Shown here in pieces: positions 1-13,030 of a stretch of DNA of 64,000 bases. How positions within the stretch are numbered: the stretch's first letter is position 1; the number at the start of each line of letters is the position of its first letter. This DNA is from Tyto alba (Eukaryota; Chordata; Aves; Strigiformes; Tytonidae), in the NCBI RefSeq assembly GCF_018691265.1, contig NW_024881296.1, positions 9,455,427-9,519,426 of the forward strand. The letters are read 5' to 3'. Under the pieces are notes generated by a model, which was not told the DNA's origin, ran no database searches, and was given only the letters and a program-made list of their open reading frames with translations. The position numbers and the translations under genes were made by a program.

Positions 1-2670
1 TCTTCCAAGATTCCTCCTAAATTTAAGTAGCTATAATTGTCTTCAGCCTATACATGAGAAACTGTGGTGCAGTTTGACAGTGATTTGTCCAATCTTAAAC
101 AATAAATGAGCAGAAGAGACAGAAGTAGAATCCACTTGTTTTTCAGTACCAACCCTGCATTTTATTAACAATCCTGTGGTGTGTTTGTTTCTGGAAAGCA
201 CTTACACCATCTTTGGCCTGTTGCATGGATGCCTATTTCTATGCGCCAAAAGCTGTGCCCTGTGTGACCAAGTATGTAAACCAAACCCCTGACCTCTGTC
301 TCTGTCCCTGACCCCAATAATATGAGTATCTATACTGAAACATTTGCCTAAGTTTTTTGATGAATTGGAGTTTGGTTCTGGGGAATTTGGTCTGTCTGAT
401 GAAGGAGGATGGTCCTTTAGATTTAGGTCAAAATGTGTAGTCATAGGAGGGAGATTTCTTTCAGCACAGTGAAACCTAAGCACAAGATGTGATGCCCAGG
501 GGCTTGATGTTAATTGCTATGCTAAACATTAAGTAGAAGATATCATACAATGCAGCTTTTGGAAATGTTAGGGTGTGCTTGGAACGGCTCTGGAACACTT
601 GGATTTTGTTCCTGGCTGGCTTAGAGATATGTGGCCTCCCATACCTTAAATTGGAATCAGCCTGTCTTCCAGTTTTCAGGAAGCCTATGACCATTCTGTC
701 ACTATCAGCTCATATTATTGCTGCTTTGCAAGCTCACAGAAAAAGAGATTAATTTTGTTTTGGTGCAAGCTAACTGCATGCTTTATATTTGGAATTTCTG
801 AATCTGATCTTGATATATATTCTTTTGAGTTTTAATTCTTTGCTTGTAGGTGTATGTAACATAAGTCTAAATGAAAAGACATCATTGACTGTGATATTTG
901 AAGATACAACCCAGAAGCACCCGGGGAGAGAATTGATGAGGAATGAAGGAGGAAGAGCACACAATTGAAAATGCCGTCTACCAAGCTAAGAGCATTATAT
1001 GCACCTCTAAAACTCCTGTCTTACAAAGCACATAGCAAAGTTAAGAAGGGACAGAGAGGGCCCACAGAAATGGTGAGGAGGAGCAACAGAATTGGAGCAC
1101 TTCAGTTTGGAAGAAAGGTAAATAAGAAGTGATACTCCAGTAATTCTCAAACCATGAATCATTCTTAGATACTGAAGAAGGTTTATTCTCTTTTCCACTC
1201 CCTCCCCTCTCAGACAAGAACTGGTGGTTACCTGCTTTAATTACCTGGCTGTATTTTTTAAACACACAATATCACACTATTAAGAATTACATTATGACAT
1301 CCTTTTGGTTTCCATAGAATAACATAGGGACCAGAAGGATGAAGAGTCTGGGAAGGGCAAGGGCTGGGAAAATTTCATTTTTGCATTGCCAAACTGTAAA
1401 GGTGCTAGGGTAGAACAGTTAAATGTGATCTCAATTGCATATGGTTAAAAAGGGATTTGATCTGCTCATTGATTTTGGTCTAAATTTCTCTAAAGTATGG
1501 ATTTCTTCATGGTCAAATTAGCTGTTTTGTTTTTTCCTTCATGATTATTATCTCTCTCAGAGCTTTTGGTGGTTTTGTGATAACTTTTAAACATGAGCAA
1601 AAACAAACATAATGTATGCTTACACAAAGACAAAGTAAAAAGCAGGATGAGATCTTGTAGAGTAAAATAAACCTAAAGTTGGCCAGAATAGTGTTTTGTC
1701 TCTGGAAAATGCCAACAAAAGAATTATTTCTATTCCAGAAAAGAACAGATAAATAAATTCCCCTGAAAACTGTTTGTTTTTAATAAACTGTAGTCTCTGT
1801 TTTCTGGCTTAAAATTTCAATTTTCAGAAGTTATAAAAAATTTGAGAAGTTATTTTGAACCAAGGAAATGCTCTCTATTTAAGTCTACTCATAAATGGCA
1901 GGATAAGAGGGCACTGAAACAGCTGCTAATTATCTTTTCAAAGGCAGAGCATTGAAAAGTGACTCTTTGCAAACAAGACAGACTTTTTGTGCCTTGCCTT
2001 TCTCACTAAATGAAGTTGTATAATTACAAAGGTGTTAGCTCTTTCTGTTCTTGGTATTAAACACCAAGAAAATGTATTACCATAGCAGAGCGTTCTCCAT
2101 TTTCTTGAAGTATTTTGGAAATAAAAAATAGACACTTTTTTTTTTTTTTTTTTTTTTTGTTATTTAAACAGTTCTCATTTAATGTATCTGTGTGTGAAAT
2201 TCAATTCATATGTGTTTTTTTCAGTGTGGAGTATGACAGTTCAGCCTTAGTGGTGTAATTTGTGCTACAAGTAAACCTCATTTGTTTCACAGCAAAAAGT
2301 GGTTTTGTAATGTCTCTAATATTATCATACCTGTCTGTAACAATTGTTTATTACTAGTACTTGCCTGCAAATAAACCAGTTGTCCAATAAATGCAAGCTT
2401 ATCTGCAGCGTTTGTTCAGGGGGTAATTGTATTCTTGGTGTCATTCTTGATGTTAGTCTGTTATTTACTGCTTTGTTTCATTTAAAATAAATGATGCTAG
2501 TAGTTGTATAAAGTACTAGTGATCAAAGGAAGAAGTATCTTATTCTGTGTTTGTTGATGTCAATTATTTTTTATTTTATAGGTAGTGGTAATTTTGAAGT
2601 ATTTTTCTGCATGAATAAAGAATTACCTTCCTTACTTCTAAGTCTCAAACAAACAATAACTTGGTGTTGA
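1..2670. other. AT-rich unique noncoding DNA
   Basis: No gene, RNA gene or recognisable transposable element was found here. All open frames are under 100 codons and show no family resemblance. The only simple repeat of note is a run of 23 T at 2136-2158. Confidence 0.6.
2136..2158. repeat. poly(T) tract, 23 T
   Basis: An uninterrupted run of T. Read on the minus strand it is a poly(A) tract, but no retrocopy body was recognised beside it, so it is listed only as a homopolymer. Confidence 0.9.
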
Positions 2671-2689
2671 AGATTGCACTCAGGGAAAA

Positions 2690-2990
2690 AATCCACACTG
2701 CGAGTTACCCTCTTTAAACCTGACAGGCAGCACCAGCTCCACTCGTCCAAGCTTGCCCTGGTTTCTGGAAGGCCCCTGGCAAGGCTGCAGCCGCTCCCTC
2801 CCGATGGGCTCCGTGCAGGGAGAGCTGCTGCTGTGCTCAGAATCTGTGATGCTCAGAGCAGAACCTCCTGTGCTGCAGCTGTGCAAGGAGGGGGAGGCAC
2901 CTGGGGGTGTTAATACCAAGGCTTACGTTCATGTCAGACACCAGAAAGAACATGCAGAAACCAGAGTGGCTGCTTGGCTGACCTAAGGGG
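2690..2990. other. GC- and CpG-richer patch in AT-rich surroundings
   Basis: Composition shifts sharply from AT-rich flanks to a GC-rich block with about six CpGs, CTG/CAG-rich words and open frames on both strands. Frames open in both directions fit high GC rather than coding, and neither translation (about 79 and 77 residues) is recognisable. It has no LTR ends, tail or terminal repeats. It could be a short regulatory island, a noncoding exon or a piece of an unrecognised repeat. Confidence 0.4.
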
Positions 2991-5900
2991 ATAGCCCTTG
3001 TCTGTGCACAGGTCCAATGAAGTCATCCTCCAACTCTGTCCTCTGCTGTTGACCTTTGCAATGTTTCATTTCTCAGGTTTTATCATCAGGTGACTTTGGT
3101 CAGCAGTCTTCCTCACTGATGACTTGCTGATCTCTCTCTGACACTGTCTCATCCACCTCTGTTCAGTCCTGCAGTCCAGCCTGTCTCTTGGGTGTCTGTT
3201 CTTGAGCATGTTTTGTGACCTTCAGTGTAACTTAAGCAAACCAGAATATCCTTAGCTTCACTGAGGGCAATATAAGCAGTTTTCCAGATCCCCCTGCTTG
3301 TTACTTTTGTAACTTTCCTCTCCTTTAATCATATTAACCCATAGCATCTATAAAACCATGTTCTACCTACACGTAACTTAACCTTTTCATTTTGTTCTCA
3401 TTTGATCTTTACAGTGCTTTATGTAGATTTCACCTCTGATTCATTATTGATAGAAGTTCTATCAATGTCCTTTCACCAGAGAATTTACTATATTTTATTT
3501 GCAAGACACCTCAGCTATTTAAGTAAAATTACTTTTTCATATCTGCCTTAGTTGAGCTGCTTTATGTGAATCTGGTTGATGTATATGAATTACATATTAT
3601 ATTACCCTTCTTTCACATCTGACTGTTTGTCTTTTTGCCCTTGCTATATTTTGTTCATCCATCAATGTAAGGGTAACGATTTTCTAAATGTTCAAAATGT
3701 GCTTAGCACATAAGTTCCAGTTCCTGATTATGCTTCTGGAATGAGGATGTTGATTAGGTGGCACAGTGCTAAACATTAGCACGTATTAGATCAGCTTTCA
3801 TATATATGGTTGTAGATGAGGAAAGAGGGCTTATTGATCTATTTGTTGACTAAGAGCTCACCTAGTCTGGCAGTATCTCAGATTTGCAGAAGCTACCCAA
3901 GAGGCTTAGAGATTGTCTCTCAATTTATGTATGTATGTATTTATTTATTTATTTATACATACATACATACATATAACCTTTTGTACTGTATACGTTTAAT
4001 TCTGTGAACTCAGACTGTGAAACTTCAGGTCATTAACCTACCTATTTTCTTATTCTTGCTAGTGCATGTGATTCCGTTCATTAACCATCTCCATGCTTCT
4101 CGTTTCTGGTGCTGCATCCCCAGAAGAGTTAATTCAGTCTGTTTGGGTTTTTTATTATCTTTTTCATTTCTGTCTTGTGAATCTTTAACATTATCCTGTC
4201 ATGCTCAGAGGTTTTGTTCCTGTCAGCAGCAGTAGAACTTAGAGCTCAAAATTTTCTGATATGTATTAGTAAAATCACATTATCTAGACAAACAGAGATA
4301 AGCAAACCAGCCGTATCTTGCAGGGATCTGGGTAGAACGGGGTTCAGATGTGGTAATGTGTAATGATGGTGTATTGTAAACCAATGGGATTTGGGACTAA
4401 TACAGCATTTTCTGGGGTATGACTTCTGATAATTCTGCTCAATTTTTCATGCTGTCCTTCACCACTGTATATCTGACACGTCAACTACTTCCGTCCCATC
4501 TAATACTTGCTAGTCAGATTTCTTCTAGTTCTTGTAAGGTAACTAGCAGGTATTTCAAAAAATAAAGAAGCTACAATTAAAGGGGGACTTGCTCTTATAG
4601 ATATAATACCAGGCCCCTTACAGGGCACATTGTCTTTTTTTACGGAACCACAGGATTCTGCTAACTTGGTTTTGTTTTCAAGCTAATTTTGAATATGAAA
4701 TTGACTTTAATTTTGTTATTATAAAGTTTCAGAGATTTTTCTAAATTTGATTTAAATTAATCCTGAAATCAGTCTTGAGAAGTTCCACTATATCCACCTG
4801 CCTTGTTTAGAATCCTGCTTAGGAGACCCTGATGAGCATGGAAGGTCACATTCATTTTCCTCATGTCTGAATAAACCCCACAGAAATAGGAATATATGTT
4901 CCTTTTCTCCAGCTCAGGATCAGAGGACTAGTTGTTCAGAGTGCTTTGTAATTGATCAAATATCTTGAGGTACATAGGTACAAGAATGAGATAAAAATCT
5001 CAGCATTTCTGAATTTTTTTTTTAGCCCAGTCTAAAAATCTGCAACATTTCAAGGAATTTGAAAGTAAATAGAATACAGTATCTCTTCTTAACAGTAAGC
5101 CAAATCCTCATTAGATTTTTATTCTTTACTAGTTAGATAATGAGTTGCAGTGATTTTAACAAGGTCTATTTAAATGTGTAAAGGTGCACAGTGAGCTCTG
5201 GGATTTATTCTAACTTTAACTGAAAAGATTTCTATTGCTGCTAATTTCACAAAATAGTAGCCCTGCCATTTAAAGGAAACACTTTGGCTAAAGGAAAAAT
5301 ACTAAAATATTCTAATACTTTCCTTTTGAAGATACATTATGTGATGGGCTGTAACATTTAAGATTACAGTAAGAAATTATCAAAGACAGGAGGATATATG
5401 ATTCTTACAGTAAGAAGCAATTAAACACAAAAGGAATTATTGAAATCACTGCTTTATTTAATTTCTCTGCCTACACAGATATGCTTCTTTTCCCTTAGCA
5501 GTGATGGCCCTCTGGCTGTAGATGATGCTTGCTTTCCTCCACGTATATCAGAGTTTTCTTATTGAAGCTTATATCAAGCATACTTCAGAACCTTTCATCC
5601 AAATGTCACCCAAAGACCCATGTGCAGGCAATTCTAGAAAAATCAGTCCAACAGTAGAAACTGAGATTGGGAAAAAATATTCCAACACTACAGGAATCAC
5701 TAGTTTTAAATGAAAAAAAAGCACCATTATTTTGAATTAGAAACCACATTTGAATTGTAGTTGGAGCTAACAAAGCTGTGGAGACAGTATGTCTTGTTGA
5801 CTAATGATCTGCAAAGGATGCTTTTCAGTATGCCCGGCTATCCTGAGACAACCAATGCAATGCTTCTCTTCTCCAGATGTCCCTATTCATCTGCAAAACT

Positions 5901-8632
5901 TTTAGCACAGATTGCTCTCTTATTTGTAAACAAATTATTCAACAATCCCAGTGTATCACCAGAATGACAGACAAACAGATGTGATGTGCTATCAGAAGTG
6001 GCTAATTTGAGATTCAATAATTCTTCTGTGCATACTGTCAATTAGCCTTAAAGAGTAGAGGAATGCCTGATTGAAAACTGCTTCATTTTGAAACCAGCTG
6101 GTCTGTTACTAGGTCTTGGGAGTCTTGTATATCTTGATGACAAAATCAGAGAAACAGTTTTAATACCTTTTCTTTCTTTTTCTTCCATTCCTGTCAATGT
6201 AATTTTCAAGAGCCTAAGTGATTTATGTTGGGCCTTCTGGTCTTGCTGCAAATTTGCCTCGAAGTCACCTTGTTAAGGGAAAAATTGGAAAAGAAATGAC
6301 TGACAAAACCTGACATTATACATCAGTTGTTATTGCTTATAAACTGTCATTTTCTTTTAGAAAAAACAAAGTTAAAATCAGTATTTGTTTCATTGTCTAT
6401 TCTTAGGCATCTTTTATTATCTGTAAAATTTAGTGTTAGAGCTGAATTAGGTTTCTCCTTAGAAAATAGGAATAGGATAGGTTTTATGAAATACGTATTT
6501 GTGTGTATGCTTCTGGAAAAGATTCCGTTTCTATGTTTTACTTCTAAATGTCCCTCTTTCTTTGATTCTGAGGAGATTTAAAGTAATATGCTTTAGATCT
6601 TGTATGTTGTCTTTCATTTTGCCTGGATAATAGATGTCCATATGTGATCTAATAGCTTAAAATATATTATTCTTAATTTTATTTAATTTTAGCCTTGCTC
6701 CAGATGGTTAGATATTACTTTGAGCAGGGAAAAGCTAGGGCTGTCTAGTTTAATGTTCAAAGTCCATAGCTGCGAGCAGGGAAGGAAGAGTCTGGGGGCT
6801 CTATTTACTATGCTTTTAACGTGTCACACATCACATTAAAAACTTATCTTGAACCAGATTTCACACCACTTGTGCTCTCTCTGGTTATGTGCTCTTATGT
6901 TCTTGGCTCCATGTCTTGGTGGAATCTCCCTGGGTTGAGAAATGGCCTTAAAGGTGGTCTCTCTGTGGCTGGGGAGAGTAGGATTTCACGCAAAAGGTGA
7001 GCAGCATTTTTTAATGAATGTGGCTAAACAACCTTACTTCCAATTCCTATCAGTATGTGGTGTAACTCCAAATTTCTGTTACTAGGTCCAGTACCTGCTC
7101 AGGTCTGCTTTATCTGGCAGATGTCTCTGAGTGGGAACCAGACATCTCACCACCTCACTATTCAGCCCATGTCCTCTGCTTGTTTGCACAAGAGTCTCGT
7201 GACAAGGAAAATGTCACAGTCCCATACTTAAATGCCAAATCTAGGTAAAGCCCTTATGTTTTCTGGCTCCCGATGCCTGGAATTTTAAGTTCACATTCTT
7301 GCATTTAGGTTATGAATTCCAAAAAGTCCTGTGTCATCAGTTTGTAAAGTCTTTCTGGGTTGTTTTTCTGTCTAAAAGCTAAATACATTAAGGACACAGT
7401 CTCTGCTTTGTAGTGTTTAGCTTGAGGCGTTCAGTATCCAGATTCCTAAAATAAATACGCAGGATTTCTGTATAACAGCTGAGTTAGGCTAATAAACATG
7501 GATACATAAAAGCCATTAAGAGATTTGACGAGAGCAGAGATCGGAACCCAGTAGCTGAGTGTGGTGAATGGGTAGATACAGCTCTTTAGAGTTGTTTATT
7601 TTGCATTGAAAACGTATTTAAGGGAACTGGACCAAATGAAGTTTTTCCCGCATGGAAGTGCTAGTCATGAGGCTGAGTCACATGTTTAGCTCTGATCTTG
7701 CAAATAATTACCTGTACATAATACAATAGCCTCATAAAGACAAATGCCTCACCTCTAGCCTTAGTTGGTTTCCCAAGTAGTGCTTTCATGCTCAAACACT
7801 TTGTAGACCAGGACCCCTTTTCCTCAAATATGGGACTATGCCTTGGAGGAGACAGAGACCAGGAAAATGCCTTATCTGCATTTTTTTCTGTTAGGAAAGA
7901 GGTAGATGTTGTTTAGTATTGTCATATGATTATGTCTACTAGCAGGCACATAAGTAACTTCAGGATTAGGTGGCCTAAGAGCAGCTGTTTTGGGCATATA
8001 AATATCAGGCTTAGACTTCGTGCCCATCACTTTAGATACTTAAATCTCTTTGTTGATCTAACTCAAAGAACTATCCTGTTCTACCAAGTGAGAAAAACAA
8101 ACAAGAAAATGTCTTCATATAGGACCAGTTTTGTTTCATTTAACTTAAAAAGGTGTAAATGAACGACTGAAGTTGACAAAGTTACAAAACTAGATCCCTA
8201 GTTGAAATAAGCAGATATAATTTTGTTGAAAACAATGGTTTTTTTCATCACGTTATGTTGGATGAGATTTTATTTTAACATTGCAAACCAGTGTGAGTCA
8301 CAATCATTCCTATGGTGCTTAAGAAAATAAAGGAAGCAGTGCAATAATGAAGATAACAAATGCAACCTTAAAATACAAAGTAGGCATAAAATAGTAATAA
8401 GTACTTGATTCTCTTTTCAACTAGAGTTCATCTTGTCTTATTTCTGATATGTACTTTTTATCAATGGCCAGAAATATATAAAGCCTCTGACTGATTCTTT
8501 TTACTTTTTTTGGTACTTAAGCAAGGAGTTAAAACCAAATTAAGGCTGATTCTGTCTTCAGTAAGACCAAAGTAACTCAAGCATAACATAGAAGAGGAAG
8601 TAGAAATATACTGTTATATATTCCTTGACTAA
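2991..8632. other. AT-rich unique noncoding DNA
   Basis: No supported gene. Short open frames at 5522-5967 and 6048-6581 lie on both strands and have no recognisable domains. The only structured element noted is the TATG/TTTA/CATA hairpin at 3926-3969. Confidence 0.6.
3926..3969. repeat. tetranucleotide microsatellite forming a perfect hairpin
   Basis: Three successive tetranucleotide blocks: TATG-type (3926-3940), TTTA-type (3941-3954) and ATAC-type (3955-3974). The first and third are reverse complements, giving a perfect 15-bp stem around a 14-nt TTAT-rich loop. It probably grew by slippage and could extrude as a cruciform. Confidence 0.85.
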
Positions 8633-8672
8633 GAATGAAGGTGCACCTTCATTCGATTTGTAGGTGCACCTA
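8633..8672. promoter_or_regulatory. pair of perfect palindromes sharing core AGGTGCACCT
   Basis: The first palindrome is a perfect 22-bp dyad at 8633-8654, centred on GTGCAC. The second is the perfect 12-bp dyad TAGGTGCACCTA at 8661-8672. They share the 10-mer AGGTGCACCT at 8640-8649 and 8662-8671, 22 bp apart start to start, about two helical turns. Each core holds AGGTG and CACCT facing each other. CACCT is the known half-site of the zinc-finger/homeodomain repressors ZEB1 (delta-EF1) and ZEB2, which favour paired sites. The dyads are direct observation; the regulatory role is inference. Confidence 0.35.
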
Positions 8673-8693
8673 GCTTTGATTGTTGCTTCTCAT

Positions 8694-8702
8694 TCTCTCT
8701 CT

Positions 8703-8749
<47 letters not shown>
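8694..8749. repeat. compound microsatellite (CT)n-(A)30-(AT)n
   Basis: A short CT repeat runs into about 30 A and then about nine AT units. The three motifs abut with no unique spacer, which is typical of slippage-grown simple sequence. It starts about 20 bp after the AGGTGCACCT palindromes. Confidence 0.9.
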
Positions 8750-8750
<1 letters not shown>

Positions 8751-10479
8751 TCCATGTGGCTTTCTGGCTGCTAAATTTAATTTTGAAAGTCCTACAGACA
8801 ATGAATGAGTAATGAAGGAGGGATGTGGATCTTTTCCAATGACTTGCTTTTGGGTTTTGTCTTTAGTGGACTTCTGGAGACTCGCTGAGAGATTGTTGGA
8901 AGTACAGTTAGTCATGATCCATGCTCCTGAGATGGATTTAAGAGATTGCTTTACCAGAAGGGATTTTTCCTGAATGGAATTTCTGCAACCTCCAAAACCC
9001 ATGAATAATTTGTCTAGATGTTACACTGCCTGTGGTTTTTATTTTCTGTATAATTTTCCTTGACATTTAAATGACTGAGAAATAAGATTTTGAAAGTTTA
9101 TAAACCCTTTCCAGAGATGGAATCACAGTCACTGCATGTTGTACAGTCTTTTGTGTTCAGGTTTGACATGTTTAATTTAGCCACTCCTAAAGGTTTATCT
9201 TGATATCATAGCATCTGGTGGTATAACCCCAGGGGAACATTACACTTTTTTTTTGCTTGATAAGGGTGCAACTGCTGTTTCGTGCCAGTATTGTCTGTTG
9301 TAGGCAGCCTGCACTGATCTGTGGGACTGATGATATTCCCCCTTTTGGAAAGGTTGTCCCCTCAAAGGTGGATAGGAGGCTGTCTTGCATGTCACATCAT
9401 CCATGCTACTAATAGATGTGCACTGAGGATTACTCTAAGCACTGAATACGCCTGAGACTTTTCCTCTGCAGGTACTAGTCAGTCCTGAGGGCCCATCAAC
9501 ATGGAAGCAATTGACTCAGGCACTTATTTTGGCTTGGGATTGGCTTTACACAGCAGTGTCGATGAGGCCACAGAGATGCAACATTGTTCTTTTCCTTATG
9601 CTATTGACATCCTCATGGTTGTACGTTAATCAACATTTTTACTTATGGAATATATTTTGTCTTGAATCGATTCCTTGGCATTCTGAATTATTTGGTGATA
9701 TGTGAATAGTTGCAGCCTAGATCCAAATTTCTATTTCACATTCATAACTCTTATTAACCTCAACTGGAGAAAAATGTGTTCCTACTTCCGATGTAATAAG
9801 ATCCTTAGCCTGTCACTTGAAGAATAGTCCTGAATCTAGCATTTAATTTCCTCACTAGCTCAATAATATATAGCTTTAATGTGCAAAAAGATTTTCACAT
9901 TAAGCATCTCAGTGTTAGAAATCCATGTTATTTTGCTTTGGATGATAGAGAGTTAAAGGCATGATTGGAGTTAATGACTGTAGTCTGGGACAAAAGGAAA
10001 TACAGTCATCAAAGTCTTAAACTGTCACTATGCAAGCATAGTAGATATGCAACTGACAAAATTTCATTGCAGAAGAAGCACTCTACAAAGCAATTTAGCT
10101 AGTATTTTTTTTGCATGAATAGTTGTATTGCACTAAGGGCTTTTGGGTGACACTTTCTGTTATCCAGATACTTTGATGTAAGTTTTATCTTATTGCTAAA
10201 TTTTTGTGTAATATTTCTTTAAAAAGCATTGGTATAATAAACGGAGAACTCTAATCTGAAGTACTTAATGTGCCAACACAAGTGGGGTGATCAAAATTTG
10301 TTAATGAACCTTAATGTTCAATTATGCTAGAAGAGTCTATGTTTGCTAAAAGATTCATCTAATCTTGGTTCATTTTTCTACTATGCAAACTTCTTAGAAT
10401 TACTCTTAAAAGAGAGGTCTGGTAAACAGATGGCTGGGCTTCTGATTACCCTTTTGTATCTCTTCTGTTTTTAATCTTT

Positions 10480-10515
10480 ATGTACTACATGTATCTGATG
10501 ATACATGTGGTACAT
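10480..10515. repeat. 36-nt inverted repeat (hairpin)
   Basis: The arms 10480-10495 and 10500-10515 are 16-bp reverse complements with one mismatch (a G-U wobble if transcribed), separated by the 4-nt loop TGAT. The stem is too short for a normal microRNA precursor. It could be a cruciform, a dimeric protein site or chance. Confidence 0.5.
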
Positions 10516-11198
10516 TTGGTAATGTAATGTAGCTGTTACTTACCATGTTTGGTAATAGCACAATTTCTGAATACCCAGATGAGCTTCCTTTGGTGAAACA
10601 TCCTGCTCTCAACTACCATATTTTTTGACTAATGGAACTAATTATTCTTATTCCATTTGCATTAGTTTTAGCATGGAAAAATCTCTCATTCTGGTTTTGA
10701 CTTTCTGTCTTCAGCCTTATAATAATTATAGACAACTGCCTTGTTATGCTTTAGATAACTTTCATTCCTTTATTTTAGTTCTTTATAGGATGAAGTGTTT
10801 CTTTTATCTTCCATTTCCCCAGTGGATACATAGCACAGATGATGGTGCTCACACTTGCCATCCGCCTTTTCTCTTTTAATAGCAGATTAATTTGCTGTTA
10901 AAGTCCTTAACTTGTGATAATGTAGTGCCATTTACACTGAAACCTGTTCCAACTGCATGACTGGTGCCTTTCAGAGACCCCTTTCTCAGGCATCTTATTA
11001 CTTTTGAAAAGGCAATGAACATGTCTTCTGCTAGCTTGTTTGGTTGCAGAAAGCTCTTTTTGTGTACCAGCTCCAAATATTCTGTTTCCATAATTGAGAT
11101 ACTTTAGTAATATTGCACACATCCCATTGTGGTCATACAATCACTAGGAAGGGTAGAAATGTTTTCCTGTGGAACAATGTAATACCTCAATGAATCAG

Positions 11199-11218
11199 GT
11201 ATGTAAATATTTACATAC
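11199..11218. repeat. 20-bp perfect palindrome with forkhead-like half-sites, then (AT)n
   Basis: The sequence is its own reverse complement over 20 bp and centres on AAATATTT. Each half carries GTAAATA, which fits the forkhead consensus RTAAAYA. A short AT repeat follows (about 11219-11232). The palindrome is observed; forkhead binding is only an inference from the motif. Confidence 0.55.
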
Positions 11219-12861
11219 ATATATATATATATGTATATGTCAAGATACTACTTTTTGTTGCCACATCCGGTCTCATTTATTATATTCACAGTCTGATATC
11301 AGGGGAAGAAAACCCAGTAGACACAGTATATCTGTTTTAATTTTTCAGGAGAGTTGTTTATTCTTCAGAATTAGAGCTATTGTAATTTGTAACTGGCTGA
11401 TTTTGCCGACAAGTTATGTTTACAGTACCCAAACTTGTATGTAGGAATCCCACTGAGGATAAAGAAATCTAAAATGAGGATTTAGGATTTATATTTCAAA
11501 CTTAAATTCTGAAAGAAAAGCAGTATTGAGGCTGCAGGGGATCCCTTTCCACTCTCTGTTTTATTTCAAAGTTTCTGTGTACTCCATTTGATCTTACAGC
11601 ATATGACAACTGCTCTGCTATAATTATTGTATTTCTTTCCCATAAGCAGGATACTTCAACCTGAATGCAGAAAATCAATATATTGTTACTGCAAGACTGT
11701 CTTCAAATTGTCATGAAACAGCTCATCTGTAAGCCTCAGTACTAACTTCTCAGTTATGAGTATGATTTCTCTTCACTCTGGTCCGTTTATTGCAGACCTC
11801 ACTTCCAGTGAATCACCTTTTTCCTTCAAACTCACTCTGTGTAAGCTGTTTTTCTGCTTAGCTCATGAGCTTTAATCTGTCTGTCCATTTCTTTCTTCAA
11901 GGAATTAGAAGCTTTTTAAGGCATTAGTTGTTGACACAATTTATCAAAGCACAGGTATTTGGAGGTCTCTAAGTCTTGTCCTTCATGCTGTGTGCTTCCC
12001 CCCCTGTCTCTTCAGTTCTTATTTGAAACACTTTCTGCAACATGCCTCAGAAAATCTAGTCCATACTCTGATCGCCTTTTTGGTAAATAAGTTTTTTGTC
12101 CATTCTCCTAGGAGCCTAATCAGTCTTAATGTCAGTTCCTGCTTTCTACTTTCTCTAAATCTATTCAATTCTGTTATTTACTTTCCTGATAGACTTCAGT
12201 CATGTCTCAAATTCCTCTTTACTAATGACATTGGTTAGAAGCATAGCTCTGATTCAAAATTTCATACTGTTTTCCTGACAGAAGTGTGTAAGGAAGCAGG
12301 TCTGAACTGGGGACAGTTTGGTCTAGCTCAACAAAGTGGCTTTTAAAAACTGCCTCCTACTCATCTCTTTGAAGTGACGCTGACTGCAGCCATCAGCCCC
12401 TGATTTCTTGCCTGTCATAGAACATGGTGTAGGCATTTCCACTCTTGTATTCCCACTCCATTTTATATGGAGAGGGATTTACTCAGTACATATCTGTGAG
12501 TTTATTTACATGAGAACATCCAGGAAAATTAAGTCTAATTAGTTTTCTAAGTGTTTTAGTTAAGCAATGTTGAATGCCTGTATAGATATCCCAAGTCAGA
12601 ATAGAAATGGTTGCAGTGCTACTCACTTGAATTTATTTTAGAAATAATAAATCTAAATTTAATTAAGGCCACTTTAATTCTGACTCCATCTTTAATGTGG
12701 TATAAAAAAGGCACTATGAAACAACATCTTTAGGTGATTTGGATTTTCTTCAGTGACCCCATGTTAGCAAGTCCTTGTTTACAAGATTCCATCAAGAAAA
12801 AGGCTCTTGATGGTCAAGTTTGTTACATCACTATCAGGTTTTAGTAACAATTTTTCCTCTG

Positions 12862-12894
12862 TTTTTTTTTCCTCTCTTTTTTTTTTTTTTTTTT
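12862..12894. repeat. T-rich tract, T9 and T18 blocks
   Basis: Two T runs separated by CCTCTC. This is simple sequence with no evidence of a retrocopy beside it. Confidence 0.85.
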
Positions 12895-13025
12895 ATAATA
12901 GCATAAAACTACTACATTTTTGAGAAGATATCGTAATTTATTGTAATTCAGACAGATTTTGAAGCTAATGAATTTAAATAGTTCACATTTGATATAAAAC
13001 TATTTTATCCTGGAGTTGTGAAAAG

Positions 13026-13030
13026 TGGCT
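13026..13030. repeat. target-site duplication TGGCT, left copy
   Basis: Five bases immediately before the TG terminus of the LTR, repeated exactly after its CA terminus at 14105-14109. Confidence 0.85.

Larger units (their letters stand above)
8750..13030. other. AT-rich unique noncoding DNA
   Basis: No gene or transposable element was recognised. It contains two symmetric elements (10480-10515 and 11199-11218) and T runs just before the LTR (12862-12894). A TATA-like string near 12700 has no supporting promoter context. Confidence 0.6.

Noticed and set aside
12695..12715. TATA box (GTATAAAAAAGG)
   Set aside because: No initiator, upstream promoter elements, CpG enrichment or downstream exon.
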